Assembly: GCA_964020085.1 (NCBI GenBank)
Contig: OZ026603.1
Coordinates: forward strand, 6,870,046 to 6,934,045
Source: Micromussa lordhowensis
Lineage: Eukaryota > Cnidaria > Anthozoa > Scleractinia > Lobophylliidae
Length of the DNA: 64,000 nt
Reading direction: 5' to 3'
The position numbers and the translations under genes were made by a program. Below the pieces are notes generated by a model. The model had not been told where the DNA came from. It made no database searches and worked only from the letters and a program-made list of their open reading frames with translations. Positions within the stretch are counted from its first letter, which is position 1; each line of letters opens with the position of its first letter. Positions 50,306 through 60,828 of the stretch are shown here, piece after piece.

Positions 50306-53300
50306 GGAAATTTTAGTTAGAACATGATGGCATTGGCGCCAGGGTGTTTTTTCTGGCCTTCTTTTTGCAGTAGTTTCCCCTGGTCCCAACTTTGCAGAAT
50401 TTCAGAAAACGTGCGCTGGGGGTCCCCTTGGCAAATTTGACATAGCTCGGCTTCACGGGCACTTTAAGAGGCGCGGTTTGCAGCAAAATGTTTTGCTAGG
50501 TTAGCACTTGAAGGAAATCTTAGTTAGAACATGATGGCATTGGCGCCAGGGTGTTTTTTCTGGCCTTCTTTTTGCAGTAGTTTCCCCTGGTCCCAACTTT
50601 GCAGAATTTCAGAAAACGCGCGCTGGGGGTCCCCTTGGCAAATTTGACATAGCTCGGCTTCACGGGCACTTTAAGAGGCGCGGGTTGCAGCAAAATGTTC
50701 TGCTAGGTTGGCACTTTAAGGAAATCCTAGTTAGAAGATGATGGCATTGGCGCCAGTGTGTTTTTTCTGGCCTTCTTTCTGCAGTAGTTTCCCCTGGTCC
50801 CAACTTTGCAGAATTTTAGAAAACGTGCGCTGGGGGTCCCCTTGGCAAATTTGACATAGCTCGGCTTCACGGGCACTTTAAGAAGCGCGGTTTGCAGCAA
50901 AATGTTCTGCTAGGTTGGCACTTTAAGGAAATTTTAGTTAGAACATGATGGCATTGGCGCCAGGGTGTTTTTTCTGGCCTTCTTTTTGCAGTAGTTTCCC
51001 CTGGTCCCAACTTTGCAGAATTTCAGAAAACGCGCGCTGGGGGTCCCCTTGGCAAATTTGACATAGCTCGGCTTCACGGGCACTTTAAGAGGCGCGGTTT
51101 GCAGCAAAATGTTTTGCTAGGTTGGCACTTGAAGGAAATTCTAGTTAGAACATGATGGCATTGGCGCCAGGGTGTTTTTTCTGGCCTTCTTTTTGCAGTA
51201 GTTTCCCCTGGTCCCAACTTTGCAGAATTTCAGAAAACGCGCGCTGGGGGTCCCCTTGGCAAATTTGACATAGCTCGGCTTCACGGGCACTTTAAGAGGC
51301 GCGGTTTGCAGCAAAATGTTCTGCTAGGTTGGCACTTCAAGGAAATTCTAGTTAGAACATGATGGCATTGGCGCCAGGGTGTTTTTTCTGGCCTTCTTTT
51401 TGCAGTAGTTTCCCCTGGTCCCAACTTTGCAGAATTTCAGAAAACGCGCGCTGGGGGTCCCCTTGGCAAATTTGACATAGCTCGGCTTCACGGGCACTTT
51501 AAGAGGCGCGGGTTGCAGCAAAATGTTTTGCTAGGTTGGCACTTTAAGGAAATTTTAGTTAGAAGATGATGGCATTGGCGCCAGGGTGTTTTTTCTGGCC
51601 TTCTTTCTGCAGTAGTTTCCCCTGGTCCCAACTTTGCAGAATTTCAGAAAACGTGCGCTGGGGGTCCCCTTGGCAAATTTGACATAGCTCGGCTTCACGG
51701 GCACTTTAAGAGGCGCGGTTTGCAGCAAAATGTTCTGCTAGGTTGGCACTTCAAGGAAATCCTAGTTAGAACATGATGGCATTGGCGCCAGGGTGTTTTT
51801 TCTGGCCTTCTTTCTGCAGTAGTTTCCCCTGGTCCCAACTTTGCAGAATTTCAGAAAACGCGCGCTGGGGGTCCCCTTGGAAAATTTGACATAGCTCGGC
51901 TTCACGGGCACTTTAAGAGGCGCGGTTTGCAGCAAAATGTTCTGCTAGGTTGGCACTTCAAGGAAATTCTAGTTAGAACATGATGGCATTGGCGCCAGGG
52001 TGTTTTTTCTGGCCTTCTTTCTGCAGTAGTTTCCCCTGGTCCCAACTTTGCAGAATTTCAGAAAACGCGCGCTGGGGGTCCCCTTGGCAAATTTGACATA
52101 GCTCGGCTTCACGGGCACTTTAAGAGGCGCGGTTTGCAGCAAAATGTTTTGCTAGGTTAGCACTTTAAGGAAATTTTAGTTACAACATCATGACATTGGC
52201 GCCAGGGTGTTTTTTTCTGGCCTTCTTTTTGCAGTAGTTTCCCCTGGTCCCAACTTTGCAGAATTTCAGAAAACGCGCGCTGGGGGTCCCCTTGGCAAAT
52301 TTGACATAGCTCGGCTTCACGGGCACTTTAAGAGGCGCGGTTTGCAGCAAAATGTTCTGCTAGGTTGGCACTTCAAGGAAATCCTAGTTAGAACATGATG
52401 GCATTGGCGCCAGGGTGTTTTTTCTGGCCTTCTTTTTGCAGTAGTTTCCCCTGGTCCCAACTTTGCAGAATTTCAGAAAACGCGCGCTGGGGGTCCCCTT
52501 GGCAAATTTGCCATAGCTCGGCTTCACGGGCACTTTAAGAGGCGCGGTTTGCAGCAAAATGTTTTGCTAGGTTGGCACTTCAAGGAAATTCTAGTTAGAA
52601 CATGATGGCATTGGCGCCAGGGTGTTTTTTCTGGCCTTCTTTTTGCAGTAGTTTCCCCTGGTCCCAACTTTGCAGAATTTCAGAAAACGCGCGCTGGGGG
52701 TCCCCTTGGCAAATTTGACATAGCTCGGCTTCACGGGCACTTTAAGAGGCGCGGTTTGCAGCAAAATGTTTTGCTAGGTTGGCACTTCAAGGAAATTCTA
52801 GTTAGAACATGATGGCATTGGCGCCAGGGTGTTTTTTTCTGGCCTTCTTTTTGCAGTAGTTCCCCCTGGTCCCAACTTTGCAGAATTTCAGAAAACGCGC
52901 GCTGGGGGTCCCCTTGGCAAATTTGACATAGCTCGGCTTCACGGGCACTTTAAGAGGCGCGGTTTGCAGCAAAATGTTTTGCTAGGTCAGCACTTCAAGA
53001 AAATTTTAGTTAGAACATGATGGCATTGGCGCCAGGGTGTTTTTTCTGGCCTTCTTTTTGCAGTAGTTTCCCCTGGTCCCAACTTTGCAGAATTTCAGAA
53101 AACGCGCGCTGGGGGTCCCCTTGGCAAATTTGACATAGCTCGGCTTCACGGGCACTTTAAGAGGCGCGGTTTGCAGCAAAATGTTCTGATAGGTTGGCAC
53201 TTTAAGGAAATCCTAGTTAGAACATGATGGCATTGGCGCCAGGGTGTTTTTTCTGGCCTTCTTTTTGCAGTAGTTTCCCCTGGTCCCAACTTTGCAGAAT

Positions 53301-53800
53301 TTCAGAAAACGCGCGCTGGGGGTCCCCTTGGCAAATTTGACATAGCTCGGCTTCACGGGCACTTTAAGAGGCGCGGTTTGTAGCAAAATGTTCTGCTAGG
53401 TTGGCACTTCAAGGAAATTTTAGTTAGAACATGATGGCATTGGCGCCAGGGTGTTTTTTCTGGCCTTCTTTTTGCAGTAGTTTCCCCTGGTCCCAACTTT
53501 GCAGAATTTCAGAAAACGCGCGCTGGGGGTCCCCTTGGCAAATTTGACATAGCTCGGCTTCACGGGCACTTTAAGAGGCGCGGTTTGCAGCAAAATGTTC
53601 TGCTAGGTTGGCACTTTAAGGAAATCCTAGTTAGAACATGATGGCATTGGCGCCAGGGTGTTTTTTTTGGCCTTCTTTTTGCAGTAGTTTCCCCTTGTCT
53701 CAACTTTGCAGAATTTCAGAAAACGCGCGCTGGGGGTCCCCTTGGCAAATTTGACATAGCTCGGCTTCACGGGCACTTTAAGAGGCGCGGTTTGCAGCAA
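50306..53800. repeat. Y2, second copy, one monomer shorter
   Basis: Repeats Y1. The offset falls from 3520 to 3313 after the monomer at 50720, meaning one monomer was lost. That monomer is a fusion: its left part (gaagatg, gaattttag, cgtgcgc) matches the one at 47200 and its right part (aagaagcgc) matches the one at 47407. The catcatgacattgg marker is at 52187. Further right, ttctgatagg (53183), ttgtagcaaa (53378) and ccccttgtctc (53691) match 49041, 49650 and 49756 at 20, 18 and 19 monomers' distance, so local gains and losses continue. Confidence 0.8.
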
Positions 53801-55030
53801 AATGTTCTGCTAGGTTGGCACTTCAAGGAAATTCTAGTTAGAACATGATGGCATTGGCGCCAGGGTGTTTTTTCTGGCCTTCTTTTTGCAGTAGTTTCCC
53901 CTGGTCCCAACTTTGCAGAATTTCAGAAAACGCGCGCTGGGGGTCCCCTTGGCAAATTTGACATAGCTCGGCTTCACGGGCACTTTAAGAGGCGCGGTTT
54001 GCAGCAAAATGTTCTGCTAGGTTGGCACTTTAAGGAAATGGTAGTTAGAACATGATGGCATTGGCGCCAGGGTGTTTTTTCTGGCCTTCTTTTTGCAGTA
54101 GTTTCCCCTGGTCCCAACTTTGCAGAATTTCAGAAAACGCGCGCTGGGGGTCCCCTTGGCAAATTTGACATAGCTCGGCTTCACGGGCACTTTAAGAGGC
54201 GCGGTTTGCAGCAAAATGTTTTGCTAGCTTGGCACTTTAAGGAAATCCTAGTTAGAACATGATGGCATTGGCGCCAGGGTGTTTTTTCTGGTCTTCTTTT
54301 TGCAGTAGTTTCCCCTGGTCCCAACTTTGCAGAATTTCAGAAAACGCGCGCTGGGGGTCCCCTTGGCAAATTTGACATAGCTCGGCTTCACGGGCACTTT
54401 AAGAGGCGCGGTTTGCAGCAAAATGTTTTGCTAGGTTGGCACTTTAAGGAAATCCTAGATAGAACATGATGGCATTGGCGCCAGGGTGTTTTTTCTGGCC
54501 TTCTTTTTGCAGTAGTTTCCCCTGGTCCCAACTTTGCAGAATTTCAGAAAACGCGCGCTGGGGGTCCCCTTGGCAAATTTGACATAGCTCGGCTTCACGG
54601 GCACTTTAAGAGGCGCGGTTTGCAGCAAAATGTTTTGCTGGGTTGGCACTTTAAGGAAATCCTAGTTAAAACATGATGGCATTGGCGCCAGGGTGTTTTT
54701 TCTGGCCTTCTTTTTGCAGTAGTTTCTCCTGGTCCCAACTTTGCAGAATTTCAGAAAACGCGCGCTGGGGGTCCCCTTGGCAAATTTGACATAGCTCGGC
54801 TTCACGGGCACTTTAAGAGGCGCGGTTTGCAGCAAAATGTTTTGCTAGGTTGGCACTTGAAGGAAATCCTAGTTAGAACATGATGGCATTGGCGCCAGGG
54901 TGTTTTTTCTGGCCTTCTTTTTGCAGTAGTTTCCCCTGGTCCCAACTTTGCAGAATTTCAGAAAACGCGCGCTGGGGGGCCCCTTGGCAAATTTGACATA
55001 GCTCGGCTTCACGGGCACTTTAAGAGGCGC
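53801..55030. repeat. Plain satellite monomers before the H pair
   Basis: About six monomers near consensus. Private changes include gctagcttgg near 54226, tggtcttc near 54289, tagatagaac near 54457, gttgggttggc-type tgctgggttgg near 54637, gtttctcctgg near 54722 and a GGGGGG run with gcccc near 54973. That last change (pos 118 of the monomer at 54862) is absent from the matching place at 57761, so it helps set the left border of H1. Confidence 0.85.
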
Positions 55031-57929
55031 GGTTTGCAGCAAAATATTCTGCTAGGTTGGCACTTCAAGGAAATGCTAGTTAAAACATGATGGCATTGGC
55101 GCCAGGGTGTTTTTTCTGGCCTTCTTTTGTCAGTAGTTTCCCCAAGTCCCAACTTTGCAGAATTTCAGAAAACGCGCGCTGGGGGTCCCCTTGGCAAATT
55201 TGACATAGCTCGGCTTCACGGGCACTTTAAGAGGCGCGGTTTGAAGCAAAATGTTTTGCTAGGTTGGCACTTTAAGGAAATCATAGTTAGAACATGATGG
55301 CATTGGCGCCAGGGTGTTTTTTCTGGCCTTCTTTTTGCAGTAGTTTCCCCTGGTCCCAACTTTGCAGAATTTCAGAAAACGCGCGCTGGGGGGCCCCTTG
55401 GCAAATTTGACATAGCTCGGCTTCACGGGCACTTTAAGAGGCGCGGTTTGCAGCAAAATATTCTGCTAGGTTGGCACTTCAAGGAAATGCTAGTTAGAAC
55501 ATGATGGCATTGGCGCCAGGGTGTTTTTTCTGGCCTTCTTTTGTCAGTAGTTTCCCCAAGTCCCAACTTTGCAGAATTTCAGAAAACGCGCGCTGGGGGT
55601 CCCCTTGGCAAATTTGACATAGCTCGGCTTCACGGGCACTTTAAGAGGCGCGGTTTGAAGCAAAATGTTTCGCTAGGTTGCCACTTTAAGGAAATCATAG
55701 TTAGAACATGATGGCATTGGCGCCAGGGTGTTTTTTCTGGGCTTCTTTTTGCAGTAGTTTCCCCTGGTCCCAACTTTGCAGAATTTCAGAAAACGCGCGC
55801 TGGGGGTCCCCTTGGCAAATTTGACATAGCTCGGCTTCACGGGCACTTTAAGAGGCGCGGTTTGCAGCAAAATGTTTTGCTAGGTTGGCACTTTAAGGAA
55901 ATTATAGTTACAACATGATGGCATTGGCGCCAGGGTGTTTTTTCTGGCCTTCTTTTTGCAGTAGTTTCCCCTGGTCCCAACTTTGCAGAATTTCAGAAAA
56001 CGCGCGCTGGGGATCCCCTTGGCAAATTTGACATAGCTCGGCTTCACGGGCACTTTAAGAGGCGCGGTTTGCAGCAAAATGTTCTGCTAGGTTAGCACTT
56101 CAAGGAAATCTTAGTTAGAACATGATGGCATTGGCGCCAGGGTGTTTTTTCTGGCCTTCTTTTTGCAGTAGTTTCCCCTGGTCCCAACTTTGCAGAATTT
56201 CAGAAAACGCGCGCTGGGGGTCCCCTTGGCAAATTTGACATAGCTCGGCTTCACGGGCACTTTAAGAGGCGCGGTTTGCAGCAAAATGTTTTGCTAGGTT
56301 GGCACTTTAAGGAAATCCTAGTTAGAACATGATGGCATTGGCGCCAGGGTGTTTTTTTCTGGCCTTCTTTTTGCAGTAGTTTCCCCTGGTCCCAACTTTG
56401 CAGAATTTCAGAAAACGCGCGCTGGGGGTCCCCTTGGCAAATTTGACATAGCTCGGCTTCACGGGCAGTTTAAGAGGCGCGGTTTGCAGCAAAATGTTCT
56501 GCTAGGTTGGCACTTTAAGGAAATTCTAGTTAGAACATGATGGCATTGGCGCCAGGGTGTTTTTTCTGGCCTTCTTTTTGCAGTAGTTTCCCCTGGTCCC
56601 AACTTTGCAGAATTTCAGAAAACGCGCGCTGGGGGTCCCCTTGGCAAATTTGACATAGCTCGGCTTCACGGGCACTTTAAGAGGCGCGGTTTGCAGCAAA
56701 ATGTTTTGCTAGGTTGGCACTTGAAGGAAATCTTAGTTAGAACATGATGGCATTGGCGCCAGGGTGTTTTTTCTGGCCTTCTTTTTGCAGTAGTTTCCCC
56801 TGGTCCCAACTTTGCAGAATTTCACAAAACGCGCGCTGGGGGTCCCCTTGGCAAATTTGACATAGCTCGGCTTCACGCGCACTTTAAGAGGCGCGGTTTG
56901 CAGCAAAATGTTCTGCTAGGTTGGCACTTTAAGGAAATATTAGTTAGAACATGATGCCATTGGCGCCAGGGTGTTTTTTCTTGCCTACTTTTTGCAGTAG
57001 TTTCCCCTGGTCCCAACTTTGCAGAATTTCAGAAAACGCGCGCTGGGGGTCCCCTTGGCAAATTTGACATAGCTCGGCTTCACGGGCACTTTAAGAGGCG
57101 CGGTTTGCAGCAAAATTGTCTGCTAGGTTGGCACTTTAAGGAAATTTTAGTTAGAACATGATGGCATTGGCGCCAGGGTGTTTTTTCTGGCCTTCTTTTT
57201 GCAGTAGTTTCCCCTGGTCCCAACTTTGCAGAATTTCAGAAAACGCGCGCTGGGGGTCCCCTTGGCAAATTTGACATAGCTCGGCTTCACGGGCACTTTA
57301 AGAGGCGCGGTTTGCAGCAAAATGTTCTGCTAGGTTAGCACTTCAAGGAAATCTTAGTTAGAACATGATGGCATTGGCGCCAGGGTGTTTTTTCTGGCCT
57401 TCTTTATGCAGTAGTTTCCCCTGGTCCCAACTTTGCAGAATTTCAGAAAACGCGCGCTGGGGGTCCCCTTGGCAAATTTGACATAGCTCGGCTTCACCGG
57501 CACTTTAAGAGGCGCAGTTTGGAGCAAAATGTTGTGCTAGGTTGGAACTTGAAGGAAATTTTAGTTAGAACATGATGGCATTGGCGCCAGGGTGTTTTTT
57601 CTGGCCTTCTTTTTGCAGTAGTTTCCCCTGGTCCCAACTTTGCAGAATTTCAGAAAACGCGCGCTGGGGGTCCCCTTGGCAAATTTGACATAGCTCGGCT
57701 TCACGGGCACTTTAAGAGGCGCGGTTTGCAGCAAAATGTTCTGCTAGGTTGGCACTTCAAGGAAATCGTAGTTAGAACATGATGGCATTGGCGCCAGGGT
57801 GTTTTTCCTGGCCTTCTTTTTGCAGTAGTTTCCCCTGGTCCCAACTTTGCAGAATTTCAGAAAACGCGCGCTGGGGGTCCCCTTGGCAAATTTGACATAG
57901 CTCGGCTTCACGGGCACTTTAAGAGGCGC
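55031..57929. repeat. H1, first 14-monomer higher-order unit (2899 bp)
   Basis: All private variants recur 2899 bases (14 x 207 plus 1) later: aaaatattct (55041 against 57940), ttttgtcag with ccccaagtccc (55125 against 58024), ttgaagc, catagtt, gggggccccttgg, gtttcgctaggttgccac (55668 against 58567), tctgggcttc, ttacaac, gggatcccc, T7 (56350 against 59249), gggcagttt, tttcacaaaa, cacgcgcac, gatgccatt, cttgcctac, aattgtctgc (57115 against 60014), tttatgcag, caccggc, ttggagc/gttgtgc and tttttcctgg. I saw no difference between the copies. The border lies somewhere in monomer positions 119-169. Confidence 0.93.
55069..55896. repeat. Local dimer amplification inside H1 (2 x 414 bp)
   Basis: Monomers alternate in two types: one with ttttgtcag, ccccaagtccc and ttgaagc (55069 and 55483), the other with catagtt (55276 and 55690). 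The pair repeats after 414 bases. Copies differ at ttaaaac/ttagaac, gttttgc/gtttcgc, gttggcac/gttgccac and ggggggccc/gggggtccc, so the dimer is older than the 14-monomer duplication, which copied it whole to about 57968-58795. Confidence 0.85.
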
Positions 57930-60828
57930 GGTTTGCAGCAAAATATTCTGCTAGGTTGGCACTTCAAGGAAATGCTAGTTAAAACATGATGGCATTGGCG
58001 CCAGGGTGTTTTTTCTGGCCTTCTTTTGTCAGTAGTTTCCCCAAGTCCCAACTTTGCAGAATTTCAGAAAACGCGCGCTGGGGGTCCCCTTGGCAAATTT
58101 GACATAGCTCGGCTTCACGGGCACTTTAAGAGGCGCGGTTTGAAGCAAAATGTTTTGCTAGGTTGGCACTTTAAGGAAATCATAGTTAGAACATGATGGC
58201 ATTGGCGCCAGGGTGTTTTTTCTGGCCTTCTTTTTGCAGTAGTTTCCCCTGGTCCCAACTTTGCAGAATTTCAGAAAACGCGCGCTGGGGGGCCCCTTGG
58301 CAAATTTGACATAGCTCGGCTTCACGGGCACTTTAAGAGGCGCGGTTTGCAGCAAAATATTCTGCTAGGTTGGCACTTCAAGGAAATGCTAGTTAGAACA
58401 TGATGGCATTGGCGCCAGGGTGTTTTTTCTGGCCTTCTTTTGTCAGTAGTTTCCCCAAGTCCCAACTTTGCAGAATTTCAGAAAACGCGCGCTGGGGGTC
58501 CCCTTGGCAAATTTGACATAGCTCGGCTTCACGGGCACTTTAAGAGGCGCGGTTTGAAGCAAAATGTTTCGCTAGGTTGCCACTTTAAGGAAATCATAGT
58601 TAGAACATGATGGCATTGGCGCCAGGGTGTTTTTTCTGGGCTTCTTTTTGCAGTAGTTTCCCCTGGTCCCAACTTTGCAGAATTTCAGAAAACGCGCGCT
58701 GGGGGTCCCCTTGGCAAATTTGACATAGCTCGGCTTCACGGGCACTTTAAGAGGCGCGGTTTGCAGCAAAATGTTTTGCTAGGTTGGCACTTTAAGGAAA
58801 TTATAGTTACAACATGATGGCATTGGCGCCAGGGTGTTTTTTCTGGCCTTCTTTTTGCAGTAGTTTCCCCTGGTCCCAACTTTGCAGAATTTCAGAAAAC
58901 GCGCGCTGGGGATCCCCTTGGCAAATTTGACATAGCTCGGCTTCACGGGCACTTTAAGAGGCGCGGTTTGCAGCAAAATGTTCTGCTAGGTTAGCACTTC
59001 AAGGAAATCTTAGTTAGAACATGATGGCATTGGCGCCAGGGTGTTTTTTCTGGCCTTCTTTTTGCAGTAGTTTCCCCTGGTCCCAACTTTGCAGAATTTC
59101 AGAAAACGCGCGCTGGGGGTCCCCTTGGCAAATTTGACATAGCTCGGCTTCACGGGCACTTTAAGAGGCGCGGTTTGCAGCAAAATGTTTTGCTAGGTTG
59201 GCACTTTAAGGAAATCCTAGTTAGAACATGATGGCATTGGCGCCAGGGTGTTTTTTTCTGGCCTTCTTTTTGCAGTAGTTTCCCCTGGTCCCAACTTTGC
59301 AGAATTTCAGAAAACGCGCGCTGGGGGTCCCCTTGGCAAATTTGACATAGCTCGGCTTCACGGGCAGTTTAAGAGGCGCGGTTTGCAGCAAAATGTTCTG
59401 CTAGGTTGGCACTTTAAGGAAATTCTAGTTAGAACATGATGGCATTGGCGCCAGGGTGTTTTTTCTGGCCTTCTTTTTGCAGTAGTTTCCCCTGGTCCCA
59501 ACTTTGCAGAATTTCAGAAAACGCGCGCTGGGGGTCCCCTTGGCAAATTTGACATAGCTCGGCTTCACGGGCACTTTAAGAGGCGCGGTTTGCAGCAAAA
59601 TGTTTTGCTAGGTTGGCACTTGAAGGAAATCTTAGTTAGAACATGATGGCATTGGCGCCAGGGTGTTTTTTCTGGCCTTCTTTTTGCAGTAGTTTCCCCT
59701 GGTCCCAACTTTGCAGAATTTCACAAAACGCGCGCTGGGGGTCCCCTTGGCAAATTTGACATAGCTCGGCTTCACGCGCACTTTAAGAGGCGCGGTTTGC
59801 AGCAAAATGTTCTGCTAGGTTGGCACTTTAAGGAAATATTAGTTAGAACATGATGCCATTGGCGCCAGGGTGTTTTTTCTTGCCTACTTTTTGCAGTAGT
59901 TTCCCCTGGTCCCAACTTTGCAGAATTTCAGAAAACGCGCGCTGGGGGTCCCCTTGGCAAATTTGACATAGCTCGGCTTCACGGGCACTTTAAGAGGCGC
60001 GGTTTGCAGCAAAATTGTCTGCTAGGTTGGCACTTTAAGGAAATTTTAGTTAGAACATGATGGCATTGGCGCCAGGGTGTTTTTTCTGGCCTTCTTTTTG
60101 CAGTAGTTTCCCCTGGTCCCAACTTTGCAGAATTTCAGAAAACGCGCGCTGGGGGTCCCCTTGGCAAATTTGACATAGCTCGGCTTCACGGGCACTTTAA
60201 GAGGCGCGGTTTGCAGCAAAATGTTCTGCTAGGTTAGCACTTCAAGGAAATCTTAGTTAGAACATGATGGCATTGGCGCCAGGGTGTTTTTTCTGGCCTT
60301 CTTTATGCAGTAGTTTCCCCTGGTCCCAACTTTGCAGAATTTCAGAAAACGCGCGCTGGGGGTCCCCTTGGCAAATTTGACATAGCTCGGCTTCACCGGC
60401 ACTTTAAGAGGCGCAGTTTGGAGCAAAATGTTGTGCTAGGTTGGAACTTGAAGGAAATTTTAGTTAGAACATGATGGCATTGGCGCCAGGGTGTTTTTTC
60501 TGGCCTTCTTTTTGCAGTAGTTTCCCCTGGTCCCAACTTTGCAGAATTTCAGAAAACGCGCGCTGGGGGTCCCCTTGGCAAATTTGACATAGCTCGGCTT
60601 CACGGGCACTTTAAGAGGCGCGGTTTGCAGCAAAATGTTCTGCTAGGTTGGCACTTCAAGGAAATCGTAGTTAGAACATGATGGCATTGGCGCCAGGGTG
60701 TTTTTCCTGGCCTTCTTTTTGCAGTAGTTTCCCCTGGTCCCAACTTTGCAGAATTTCAGAAAACGCGCGCTGGGGGTCCCCTTGGCAAATTTGACATAGC
60801 TCGGCTTCACGGGCACTTTAAGAGGCGC
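57930..60828. repeat. H2, second 14-monomer unit (2899 bp)
   Basis: Tandem copy of H1 with no difference found by eye. It ends at 60828: base 60829 starts a change (gcgcag in place of gcgcgg), after which the following monomer has ttttgct rather than the aaaatattctgct that opens H1 and H2. Its identity makes this the youngest large duplication in the window, or else an assembly duplication; read-level evidence would be needed to separate these. Confidence 0.92.

Noticed and set aside
28154..60828. Treating the near-identical E and H pairs as proven assembly duplications
   Set aside because: The E pair differs by at least one base, and both have in-register junctions typical of unequal exchange. 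An artefact remains possible for H, but the sequence alone does not show it.
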